From assembly GCA_008692225.1 (NCBI GenBank), contig VICG01000013.1, forward strand, positions 2,103,001 through 2,167,000: a DNA stretch of 64,000 bases, in the 5' to 3' direction. Under the pieces are notes generated by a model that worked only from the letters and a program-made list of their open reading frames with translations, ran no database searches and was not told the DNA's origin. Shown here piece by piece: positions 13,864 to 24,747 of this stretch; the first letter of the stretch is position 1; the number at the start of each line of letters is the position of its first letter. A program made the position numbers and the translations under genes. The stretch comes from Monilinia fructicola. Its lineage: Eukaryota; Ascomycota; Leotiomycetes; Helotiales; Sclerotiniaceae.

Positions 13864-14277
13864 CTATCCATACCTCCCCTCCTCCTCGCCCTCTCCCTCC
13901 TCACTCCCCTCCTCCCTCCCACCCCGCGGCTCCTCCGAAATCTGCTGCTGCAACACAATACTGTAAACACTAGCCTTCAACAACGTAAAAACCAAACTCG
14001 TCTTCCGTTCCAGCTGGCGCAGATTATCAAGGATAAAAGCCGTGGGGTTATTAGACATCGTTTCGAGAGTATGCGCGAGCTATTTTTGCACCGTTAGTTG
14101 AGCTGGATAGAACTGGACAGGACGGGACGAGTTGAGAACGGAAGACGGATGAGATGAGGGCTCACGAACCGTCTTCATATTTTCTGCTAATCTTTCATAT
14201 TCGTCTAGCAAATCTTGTTCTGTGGGCGAGAGATCCTCGTTTGTAGGGAGGGGGATGTTGGATGCGTCTGTTTCCAT
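13864..14277 (-). CDS. dad3: DASH/DAM1 complex subunit Dad3
   Basis: Two exons on the minus strand (14170-14277 and 13864-14079, 90-bp intron) give 107 residues. Exon 1 carries the Dad3 signature LSPTEQDLLDEYERLAENM. The splice joins NMKT to LAHTLETMSNNP without a frame change. The helix then continues as FILDNLRQLERKTSLVFTLL. The last ~15 residues are a Gly/Glu/Arg tract encoded by C/T-rich DNA, longer than expected for the family. I chose the internal METDAS start because the 52 residues upstream look non-coding; an upstream in-frame ATG at 14433 exists. Dad3 is part of the ten-protein ring that couples kinetochores to microtubule ends in fungal mitosis. Confidence 0.9.
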
Positions 14278-14938
14278 GGTTGCGATGGCGATTGCAATGG
14301 TGGTCTGCTTAAGTTCTGGTGTTCGTATAAGGATTTTGGTGTAATTGACGTATCGAATGCTCTGTGGGTATATTCGGCAGATGCGAGAGAAAACTTCTGG
14401 TGGAAGAGGTGCGATTTGTTGAAGTACTGTCATATAACCACATAATTTGCTGTCGCGTGAAGCTTAGATAGATGATTGTTCACCCCGCAATATTCGTGAT
14501 CACGTGTTTAGTATATATATTTTTGTGTTGATCGAATGAGAAAAAGGATCTTTAGAAGGAGTTATAGTCATCTGTAGGAAGGGTATCTCTAGGCTACGAA
14601 GTACTGAGGCTCATAGAGAATGTATATGGATTTCAATTTCAAGAAATATAGCCTGCCTGACGTTGATATATCTTGGTCCAGGAACTTAGGGGGACAATCG
14701 GGCTACCAAATTACCCAGACCAGCAAGAAAAAGAATATCAATCATGATCTCGGGAGTCAGATGTACAGCAATTTAATCAATTTTCACCCTCACCTACATC
14801 TTTCTCTACGCAACTTCAGACGCTTCAATTGGTAATAGTCGCTTCATTCATTCTCCCAAAACTCCGCTTGCTCTTCAATACATGTATAGTTTTTCATTCA
14901 ATCAAATGCTCTATCTTTTCGACCACCTATACAACTCC
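14278..14938. other. Intergenic between dad3 and arp3
   Basis: The arp3 3' UTR and dad3 promoter must share this 0.66 kb because both genes run leftwards. No other gene is seen. Confidence 0.6.
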
Positions 14939-16617
14939 TTATGATCCTCCTGGCCCTCCCAACAAAGCAAATCTTCGCACAATGCTTGGGCCTATTTCAT
15001 CATATTCTACTTGATGTCAGTATTTTGCATCGGGCGGGTGAATAAAATTCATAATAACTTACCTGCTTTAGTGTGGCAATAAGATCTGAATTCAGGGGTT
15101 TGACCCAAAAGACTACCACCGAACCATGGCCCATGTCGTTGTCTCTTATGTGAAATAACTTGAACCTCCAAACCTCCACTTTTCGCACCGCCACTTCGAG
15201 CTTCACTGGCTCTAATTCTGTCGTCCACTAAGTGTTTGATGTCACGTTGTAATCTGCGACCAAAATCCTTATATAATGTGCTTCCTCCGGATAACACAAT
15301 GTTTTTATAGAGTCCACGACGAACGTCGATAGGAGAAGATTGGATAACACCATCTACAACTGTTGGAAGTGGAGTCAAGAAATCGGAAGAGTAAATTTCG
15401 GGATTAAAGAAGATCTCTGGTGCAAGGAATCTTTCATAACCAACGTCGACAGTGACCTTACGTCCACCGGGTTGAGTGACTGAATGTTTCTCAAATCTTC
15501 CAGGATCCCGATCGAAACGAGCGAATTCCTTAACAATATCTGGGCAAACGTAACAGTAATTTTCCTTAATTTCACCCGCAGTCTTCAAAGAGGAATCTGG
15601 TTCACCTCTGTCCCGTAGCAACGATTGAACGAAGTATGTAATGTCTCGACCGGCGATGGGGATGGACTTAATTGATGATCCAATAACGTATCCTTCCGCA
15701 ACAGGAATTACGTGCGTCACACCGTCTCCAGAGTCAATTACAGTTCCCGTCAAGGATCGATCAGAAACTTTTGATGAAGTCCACGATGCGGCCAATGCGA
15801 GCACAGCTTGAACAGCAATGTATAGACCAGCACAATTGAATGATTCGAACATGATCTCGGCAGTATTTTCACGGTTCTCGGGTGGATTGAGTGGCTGGGA
15901 AAGATCGGTAAGTGGGAGTCTAAGGTAAGGTTCAGAATTGGGCACGTACGGGCTCTGTTAACAGAAAGTAATGGTCTTCTGGTTCAACACGGAGATACTT
16001 GAATATCGAGTTGGACCAGAATCTTTCCATATGATCCTATAGACGTTAGTTATTGCATGATATGGGTGAACTTTGACCTCCTTACCCAGTTCTCAATTTG
16101 TCCATGACGAATTGGATAGTGTATGCCATAACCTGCCATTATCAATACCAATTCCATACATGCTATTACTTATGCGCACCTGGTCCACTGGCAGCTGCTA
16201 ATGCCTCGTCTCCAATAAAGAAGTCCAAGTCTTCAGTTCCACGTTTCATTGAAAGATGTCCTCCTGGTCCAGCGCCACCCGTAAGATATGAAGGCTTATT
16301 GGCAACTGCAGGACGGCCGGATCCTGAACCTGCACCAGCTGCTGCGGCACCTTTTGTCGCTATGGCGGTAGGGAAAACGAAGGAGGGAGAATCATTGCCA
16401 GCGAAACCTGTAATTGAGGCATCATTAGCTACACGCCTATCATCCCGGCAGAAGAGAACGAACCAAGCTTTGAATAACCGGTACCGCTATCGTAGAAGTA
16501 TCAGTAACTGTATAAATAGATAATGTCCCTTTCCTCGGGACACGGGGATATAGGATATCTTGTGGAGGGATCTCAAACGTACTTGTCCATGACAACGGCC
16601 GGGGTATGAGAAGCCAT
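14939..16617 (-). CDS. arp3: Actin-related protein 3 (Arp2/3 complex)
   Basis: Seven exons on the minus strand: 16583-16617, 16464-16486, 16180-16407, 16086-16132, 15950-16036, 15063-15894 and 14939-15009. They total 441 codons (440 residues), the usual Arp3 length. The start reads [20 protein letters not shown], the actin-family phosphate-1 loop. Other hallmarks are [46 protein letters not shown], the phosphate-2 loop [37 protein letters not shown] and WFGGSLL. The end is [18 protein letters not shown]. Arp3 with Arp2 forms the nucleation site for branched actin filaments at endocytic patches and the hyphal tip. Introns are 47-96 bp; exon 2 is only 23 nt. All frames join cleanly. Confidence 0.97.
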
Positions 16618-17055
16618 GTTGAATTAAAGCTGCGCAATGCAGTCCCGAATGTTTGGAGGGAGTTATGCGACAGCTTTTCTTAATTGTAAATAACTTGTAC
16701 TGAGGATAACAGCTGGTATTGTTTGAATCTAAGCTTCAGGATGACGACCATAGGCGGTGCGGACCTAAACGAACAACCCCACTCACTCAGTGGCAGCGAC
16801 AGCCACTCGATTTTGAAGATCACGTGCAAGGTGTAAGGTGTGAGATTGATTGAGTAAGGTTGGTTTCATCTGATTTGCAATTGATGTAAAGTTAATATCT
16901 CAGATTTCAATTTTCTTATCTACCTAGCACTTACCTACACATATATATATATCTACCGACCTAGGTAGTATGGTTATGATGATGATGTTACTCTCTACTC
17001 TTCCATCGGTAGATGGAGCAAGAGGGACATTGCCTTTGGTGAATTGATGACCAAC

Positions 17056-17090
<35 letters not shown>

Positions 17091-18255
17091 TCTCTCCCCC
17101 TCTCCCTCTCCCTCTCCCTCTCCCCCCCTCTCCCTCTCTCTCTGTCTCGCTCGCTCTCTTCCCCTCCCCTGCCCCCTCTCTCATTGTTCCTCTTTCAATA
17201 AGTGAATAAGAAGTGCTCTTTCCTCTCTCTTCTTTCCCTTTTCAACTCCAACCTTCACCCTCACTGCCTTTTTGAGTCATATTATGTCAAAGTGTACATA
17301 CCTAGCAAGTCAAACAAAAGCATTCTTTTCTGCTCGACCTCCTAGAACAGAAGTCTCTTCTTCCTCAACTCGAAAACATCACCACCGCCTCCATCATTTC
17401 TTTTTCCTTCTAGAGCTACATGCTCACTCACCGACACTCGTTTTTCTGAATATATATCATAAAGATTATTTACCCTATATTTTTCAAAGGGCCTCAGAAG
17501 TCTCGGCCATTCGTTTGTATCTCTGATTCCAACTCCACCCTCTGTTTAAGACCAAACATCAATTCTCGGGTGAACCGCCGTCTCCAATGATAGTGAAGCT
17601 ATCTGTTCTTGTATAGTGAGGGATCGGTGGATCTTCATCGAGTTCAAAGATACATTTGCGGTATGATCAGATCAGAACGACTTGTACCCTCAACGATTGA
17701 TGGCTGATTCAAATACAGCTCCAATCGATTCTTTTACTCAAATTGTAAGGCCTTTTATACAAAAGAATCATAAATTACGATATATCCTAGGCGGTTCTTT
17801 TCAGATATTCCTCTTTGCCAGTCTATTGTTTCTTCCAAGTTCGCGCAATTCCACATCACTCGAGGGGCATAGATTCAAACTGTCTCTCACGTCTCAAGCA
17901 TCTTATACACAAGTCTCCTCCATTGCGCCATCCCTTCCAACCCTCATCGCGAGTATCAGTCAATCTAAATTCACTCGAAGATAAACGCTTCACTTTTACT
18001 TCTCACTTAAACGACTTCATGTCTGAACTCACACAACGATCCACTTCTCAACGTCAACACTCTCAGATCGCAAGTAAGATTGATAACGCGCGAGAGCGTC
18101 TTCGTCAACTTCGCCGCGAACTCTTCAATCCTTTCAATCCACTTCGCAAGTTTCAGAAATACAATATTGAAATTATCCCTTCTCCATTTTTAGATCTTCA
18201 AGATCCATGGTCAAGATTTCCACCATTAATAACAAAGATTCCCTTTTACAACACC
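16618..18255. promoter_or_regulatory. Shared divergent promoter region of arp3 and taspase-like gene
   Basis: Arp3 leaves to the left and the taspase-like gene to the right, so both promoters lie here. The centre has a long pyrimidine tract (about 17058-17185). An open frame in phase with the taspase exon runs back to about 17815, so the 5' part may be coding if an earlier start is used (see that gene). Confidence 0.55.
17058..17185. repeat. CT-rich microsatellite / pyrimidine tract
   Basis: About eleven CT units, then ACAC, then CCCTCT hexamers and mixed CT runs. Long CT tracts upstream of transcription starts are common in fungal promoters of constitutive genes; a promoter role here is inference. 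Confidence 0.85.
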
Positions 18256-20131
18256 ATGGAAACCAACAGGATGCCTGATATGAGTTACAGTTCAGTCATG
18301 GATGGCTCAGCAGATACTAGAAGACCACGCGCAGCACAATCTCAGCCATGTGTATCTGCAATATTCGTGCACGCTGGTGCAGGTTATCACAGCACTACTA
18401 ACGAGCACATTCATTTAGGAGCCTGTAATGAGTATGTTAAATGAATCCACGATTGAATTCAAATATTATTCGAGGGGTATGGAGCCTTGGCTGACCTTGA
18501 TATAGTGCTGCTCGCGCAGCGATGCGGATTCTCAAGGCCGGTGGCTCGGCTGTTGATGCAGTCGAAGCCGCGATTAAAGTCCTCGAAGATAAGGAAATTA
18601 CTAATGCCGGATACGGTAGTAATTTATCAATTGAAGGTATCGTTGAATGTGACGCAACAGTAGTAGATCATTTGGGTAGGAGTGGAGCTTGTGGGGCAAC
18701 CGCCCGTAAGTCGATTTCGACAGATTACATTGATGATTATTGGCTAACACTTTACTTTCAGAAATCAAGAATCCCGTCAGTCTTGCCAGACTGATTTTGG
18801 AAGCATCAAGTCGGCCATTGTCTTTAAGAAGAGTCCCGCCCAATCTCCTCGTTGGTCAAGGAGCGACGGACTTCGCATGGGAACATGGCATACCGGTAGT
18901 ACCACATGATATGATGTGCTCTAAGAATGCTAGAGAAAGATATATTCGCTGGCGTGAAGATTTGCGTCGTGCAGAAGGTGGTCGTATGACGCCATCAAGC
19001 ACAAATAGCAGCCAAGTTGCTGATGACGAGGTTGCTGCTCGGGAATACGAAGAACGTGTAAGGGCACAGCAACGTCGGGACCATACAAATGCGCTTATGA
19101 CTGGCACATGGAATGAAGGGCAGCCTGACTCTCCTTCAACATCATCCCCAGGTAGAGCATGTCCTCAAGAATGTGGTAATTATTCACAACGTCCAGGTAC
19201 TCCTCCAAGCAGAGGCTACTTCCAAATGAATACCCCAGGTCGTGGAGCTTCCCGCTCTCCAGTTGGTACCACACCTGCAAAACGTGCACGACTTGCAGCA
19301 CTCAGTGATGGTAGCCCCGGGCGTGTGCATTCTCTTTTATCCCCAAGCGTTGCTGCCGGCGGTATGTTCAGCGAACCAAATATATCTTTGAGCACTGGAT
19401 CATCTGCAATCGAGAGACCATCTAGTACAGACGGTCATGTCTCTCCATTAGATCAGGGAAAAGTCATTGATATGCATGCCGCTCCTTTGAATCTCGCCCA
19501 GGAGGGAACAATCGAGGCTCCTCAGGAGTCTACTACAGAATCTATCCCCAAAAAGGTAGATGTGGACCTCATTACAGACACTGTTGGGGCTATTGCTATT
19601 GATATGTATGGTCGAATTGCAGCAGCATCATCTTCCGGTGGAATTGGGATGAAGCATCGTGGCCGTGTCGGACCTGCTGCTCTTGTAGGTATTGGTACGG
19701 CTGTAATTCCTTGTGACGAAAGAGATGAAGATCAAGTATCAGTTGCTGCGGTTACAAGTGGCACTGGAGAGCATATGGCAACTACCATGGCTTCACAAAA
19801 ATGTGCCGACAGACTCTACCACAACACCAGAAGAGCTCGTGGTGGCCAAGATATGGAAGCAAACGAAGACGAAGCTATGGAATCATTTGTTCAAGCCGAC
19901 TTTATGGGTCACCCTGGTGTCTGTGGCAGCAACTCCGCAGGTGCAATTGGTGTCATGGCTGTTAAGAAGACACAGTATGGATACTTCCTTCACTTCGCCC
20001 ACAACACCGACTCATTCGCATTGGCATCTTATGCTTCAAACGAGAAAGATGCTAAGTGTGTCATGTCCCGTCTGGGAGATCATGGCAATGTTGTCAGGGG
20101 TGGCCGAAAGATCCGAACTGACAAAGATTGA
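18256..20131 (+). CDS. Taspase-1-like threonine aspartase (Asparaginase_2 / Ntn hydrolase)
   Basis: Three exons (18256-18431, 18506-18705, 18762-20131) give 581 residues. The alpha part starts FVHAGAGYHS, then AARAAMRILKAGGSAVDAVEAA and TNAGYGSNLS, the type-2 asparaginase pattern. A long Pro/Ser-rich linker of roughly 200 residues follows. The beta part begins at DTVGAIAIDMYGRIAAASS; its Thr after Asp is the expected autocleavage and nucleophile residue, and GGIGMKHRGRVG is the following substrate loop. The long form with a linker fits taspase rather than plain L-asparaginase. The ATG at 18256 has an ideal ACCATGG context; an in-frame ATG at 18019 would add 79 residues. Cleavage should yield two chains. 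Its protein substrate in fungi is unknown to me. Confidence 0.9.
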
Positions 20132-20683
20132 CTTCCAGCCTCACGCCTTACACGAATTGCTAGTCTTCTGCTTTGAGATTCAAGACTTGAGTGGTATGAA
20201 GTGGTTACTCGGGTTGATTTTATCATTATTATTATTTTACTTGCACTATTGCGAGAAACGGATCATTGCTTTGTCGACAGAGGGAGCTTAGGAATTTATG
20301 ATTATGCATGGGATCGGCGTCGAACAACGAAATGGAAGAGATTATGACTAGAACGAAAGAACTTTTGACCGAACACTTTCCGCTTGGAAATCTGATGGTA
20401 GGTATGGGAGAGGGAAAGATGGATAGAGATGCTATTATAGCTTATGCTCTATTGCTATGCCGTTCGGCACGCTTCATCCGATAACCTAATAAACCCTAAA
20501 ATTACTCTTCAGATTTCATAATGTTTTCCTGGTGATTTACATCTATGGAGATAATTTGATGTTTCCTGTCCATATGATATGCCATGATTATTTTTACATG
20601 CGTATTCCAGTTTCCTATTTTCGGCATTTCCAACCCCAATGCTAGTTATTTTTTAGTATATTAACGACGCTTTCATTATTTTA
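20132..20683. other. Intergenic between taspase-like gene and tfb4
   Basis: A convergent 3'-3' spacer with AT-rich UTR-like sequence. No gene is seen. Confidence 0.6.
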
Positions 20684-21958
20684 TCATTCCCCAGGTGCAG
20701 GCGTTCCTCTAGCACTGCCCGTCTCTACTCCTCCATTTATCTTCCGCTTCTTCTTCTTCTTTCGTGGTACGACGGCAGGTTTGGAACCATAGTCTCCAAG
20801 TGAAAGATGCGTAGAGCATGTTAAGCAGATGGCACCTTCGGGTGGCGAGCAGAATACTATAGGTAAGAATGCGTGTTAGCGAGTTTGCTATATGAAACTA
20901 GGGAAAAGGAGGGGAGAGAAGGAAAGGAGTGGAAGGGATTGGGTATTGGCGAGGGGGAGAGGAGATATATGGAAAAGAAGAGAATGGCACGAATAGAGTG
21001 AGGCACATACTACTCAAACATATACTACAAACAAATCCTACATCCACAACCTTTCTATGGCAAAAGCATGCAGCTCTAAAATCTACCACTTCTTGCGTTG
21101 GCGCTACTAGATCTCTCCTACTGGTTTGGTCGGGCAGAAATGCCATCATTAGGTATTGTAATAATCCTTGGGGATTCTTCAAATGCATATATATTCCTCG
21201 GGTAGTATCGCTCGCTTGTTGTAGGAAGACGGTGTCTCCGGCGAGTTTCAATATGTCGATTGGGATTCGCATGCGCTGAGCGGCGAATGTGGTGTTCATT
21301 ATGGGGATGTATTGATGAGCGAGATCGCCGGATACAGAGAGCACGAGAATTCGTGATTGGAGGCCGGTGGTGGGATCAGCGGTGTTTGTGTCGGAGGTGG
21401 TGGGTTTGGATTCGGTGGTTGAGACATCGCTGTAGGCTAATGACTGTTTGTTTATGTACGAGAGGGCGAGAGTGAGGGCACCGGCCATTTGGGTGGTGGT
21501 TGTGCTGGAAATTTCTTGTTCGGTTGTAGTAGATATTAGGTTGCGCAGCGAATTGAGGAGCGTATCTTCGATCAGCGCAAATTGTCTGTATTTGTTTGCG
21601 TCGTCTGGAGGGCCTTGAGTAATCGAAGCACCCATTTCTGTGTCTTCGGAGGCAGAGCGTGGTGCTGGATAGAGCCACACTGCACGATGGCAATGGCTAG
21701 CTATTATGGCTACCTGATTGGCATTGTTGACTGCAAGGTGCGCGTTTATAAAGACGAGGAGATTCGCTATGGCTTTGGAGAGAGGGAGTGTGGAGGAGAG
21801 GAGTGTCCAGGCATGAGGATTGGTGTCGAGGATAATGACTAGACATGAAGGAGAAGGACCTGTAATTATGTGAGAAAGACATGCAAATGGTACAGGACAT
21901 ATCTGATCATACCTTCGACACCGCCTGTGAAGTGATCTGTACCATCTATACCATCCAT
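20684..21958 (-). CDS. tfb4: TFIIH core subunit Tfb4 (p34)
   Basis: Three exons on the minus strand (21913-21958, 21011-21859, 20684-20856) give 355 residues. The N-terminal von Willebrand A-like fold starts CLVIILDTNPHAW, followed by ANLLVFINAHLAVNNANQVA, and has the conserved MNTTFAAQRMRIPIDI and LKNPQGLLQYLMMAFLPD. A C-terminal zinc module has paired cysteines in FRAACFCHRKVVDVGFVCSI and, across the last intron, FCSPPEGAICLTC. A lysine-rich end follows (PRKKKKKRK). Tfb4 sits in the TFIIH core with Ssl1/p44 and acts in promoter opening and nucleotide-excision repair in the nucleus. Its start lies only 0.5 kb from the divergent she4 gene. Confidence 0.95.
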
Positions 21959-22479
21959 GATGAAAGTCTTGCAGGCATGGCAACCCGGTAGACTAAATGT
22001 TCAAAAGACCTCTTCTTTTTGGAGTAAGGTTATCTAAATATCTAGATGTAGTGACAAGGAAGAAAGCAACTCTGCAGGTCATTCCCTGTTACTCGAAATG
22101 GGTAATTAATATAACGTTGATTTGTATTTATATATAAAAGTTGATGAAGGCTGAGTGAGTTCGATCAATTGCTTGCCGACAAGGCTGGAAGATATTCATG
22201 CGAGTAATGATGATGCGAATTCACCCTTGCTTGTCGCCTGATCATGTGACATGCATATCAACCAGATCACCAGGATGTGGGGTTTTAGTCTTGGGTGGTT
22301 TCACAAGAAGGGCATTGGCTTGCTTACATATACATATACATATATATATATATATACATATCCATGGATATACGTACATATTCATATATGTAACACTGAC
22401 CTTCCCCTCTTCTCTTCTTGATCATCCCATTCATTTTTCACTTTGAAAATCAATTTTATATCATACCTACTTGACAACC
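21959..22479. promoter_or_regulatory. Divergent promoter between tfb4 and she4
   Basis: A 521-bp region between two start codons that point away from each other. It holds a TATATATAAAAG sequence at about 22130-22140, a (TA)n/CATA tract at about 22325-22375, and T/C-rich DNA just before the she4 ATG. That it serves both genes follows from position only. Confidence 0.6.
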
Positions 22480-24747
22480 ATGACAGACTCATTTGATCAG
22501 TCCATGGATAGAGGCACTGATCCAAGTGTTCCTCATCCTACAACAGCCGCAAATGACTCCTTAGAGGATCAAACACTTCTGTTGCTTGCCCGTTTGACTG
22601 AAGGTGGACAAGAGGATGAAGAGACTTGTCGCGAGTTGAATACTCTCACCAAATTACTTACTGATGATTCATCCGAAGAAACAAGATCAAAGGAACCACA
22701 TAAGCCTCTCTTTCAGTTGATCGATCAGGATATTCTGGAAACCATCTTGGGTTACCTTGACATGCGACAATCCCCGTCAGTGCGAGGTCACGCGACATTA
22801 ACTACGTCTGCATATCTCAAAGTTTCGGAGCAACAAGGCGTCGACTATCTTTCTCATTTCTTTTACGATCGTGTAGCCAAAGGCACATATGATGATTTGA
22901 TACTTGCATTTTCTGTAGCAGCGTCAATATTTCCTATCGTCCCTGATGTCATTGCTTCATTCTTCCTTAGTGAAGGTTTCATCCCTAGCCTTGGTGCATT
23001 GATGAAGAGGAAATGGAAAAGTCGCAAGGTTGAACAAGCTACTCTAGAGTTGCTTAGTGCCGCTTGTATGAATACTCAATGTCGAGAAGCCATTCAAAAG
23101 CATTGTACGAAGTGGCTTGAGGATATCGTCAACAACACTCCGCCTAAAGTTTCGGAAGTCCCCTCGTCACCTATCGATACCAACGCGGAAGATGGTTCCA
23201 TCCAACAGCGAATACATTCAGAGCAAGTTAGGAACCTTGCAGCAGTTGTCTTAGCCAAAATTCAGGTAGTCATCTCATTGTTTCACCCCCCCCCCCCAAA
23301 CCCCCTTTTCTCTTCTCCCTTGTCTATTGTTGTCAATAGACTCCCTCTTACTCAATTATTCTGACTGACCTCAGGAGTGAAGGCCATACCTTCAACATCA
23401 ACCGCTGAATCTGGAGAACAAATTCAGCCTGCCAGTACAACAATTGAGGATCTTTCAGACATGTTTAAGGCAATGCTTTCTACAGATACATCCCAGCAAA
23501 GTTCAATTGAAGGTCTTGCTTATGCTTCGCTACAATCCAAAGTAAAGGAGAAGTTAGCTTCCGATAAAAATTTCTTGGTCAATCTTGTCAAAGCATTGAA
23601 TAATGCTCCAGCTAAATCTCCAGCAACATATGGAGGTCTCACCATTCTCGTCAATCTTACCACGTATCAACCTCCCTTAACAGAAGAACAAAAAAAGTTG
23701 GGCCAATTAAAGGCGTATGCTAATGCCTCGAAATCTACCCTCAAACCAGATCCTCTCAACGGCGATGATCACGTTGCTAAGAGGTGTCAAGCTGTGTTTG
23801 AAGCTGGCGTCATACCCGTTCTTGTCACCCATAGTCAGCATGGGTCAATAGCTTCCCTTACTCTTGTCACATCTATCATCTTTTCACTTTCCAAAACAGC
23901 CAAAATTCGAGGACAAATGGCTCAACAAGGTGCAGTCAAACTCTTGTTACACGCATATTCAGTATTCCCGTCAGATAATATCCTAGCTCGACGAACCACA
24001 GCTCACGCTCTTGCCCGTATTCTCATATCTACCAATCCGCAGCATGTATTCGGCGGAACCAATCCTCTGTCACTTCTTTCAGCTATTAAACCTCTTCTTC
24101 TTCTCTTGGAAGATGACCCAACAGTTGAACACCGCGATCTCCTACCCGTCTTCGAATCTCTTTTAGCCTTGACCAACCTTGCTTCTACAGACGACTCAGC
24201 TCGTAACCCAATCATTCGACTGGCCTGGCCTCAATTCGATGAACTACTTCTTTCCAATAACAAGATGGTGACTCGTGCTACAGTTGAGCTTATTTGCAAC
24301 CTTATGCTGTCCCCAGAGGGGGTAGCAAAATTCTCGGATGGTAGTAAACAAGCATCACAACGTACTCACATCCTTCTAGCGCTTGCCGATGCTGAAGATT
24401 TTCCCACACGAAGAGCAGCAGGAGGAGCATTAGCAAGTCTTACGGAATGGGACACTGCAGTAAATGCTATCCTTGAGAGAGAAAGAGGTGTGGCTCTCTT
24501 GTTAGGCATGTGCAAAGAAGATGAAGAAGAGATGAGACATAGAGGTGTAGTTTGCATCCTCAACGTATTAACAGCACCCAACAAAGTCGGGGAATGGGGA
24601 ACCAAAAAGGTCAAGGAGAATGGTGGATTGGAGGCTCTAAAGGAATGTTTGAAGAAGTCGAGAAGTCAGCAGGTTCTCGAGATTACGGTGGAGGCGTTGA
24701 AAAAGCTTATTGGTGATGAGAGGCCCGGTACGCTTTTGGAGGGTTGA
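22480..24747 (+). CDS. she4: UCS-domain myosin chaperone (She4 / UNC-45 / Rng3 type)
   Basis: Two exons (22480-23265 and 23383-24747) give 716 residues. The protein is almost all helical repeats of armadillo type, e.g. AAVVLAKIQ, LTILVNLTTYQPPLTEEQKKL and MVTRATVELICNLMLSPEGVAKF. The C-terminal block FPTRRAAGGALASLTEWDTA followed by RGVVCILNVL is typical of UCS proteins that fold and stabilise myosin heads for endocytosis and cytokinesis. No TPR domain is present, as in other fungal members. The intron's 3' end is deduced: the first CAG (ending 23374) would give an immediate stop, while AAG ending 23382 keeps the frame and joins LAKIQ to AIPSTS. A C9 run lies inside the intron. Confidence 0.88.
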
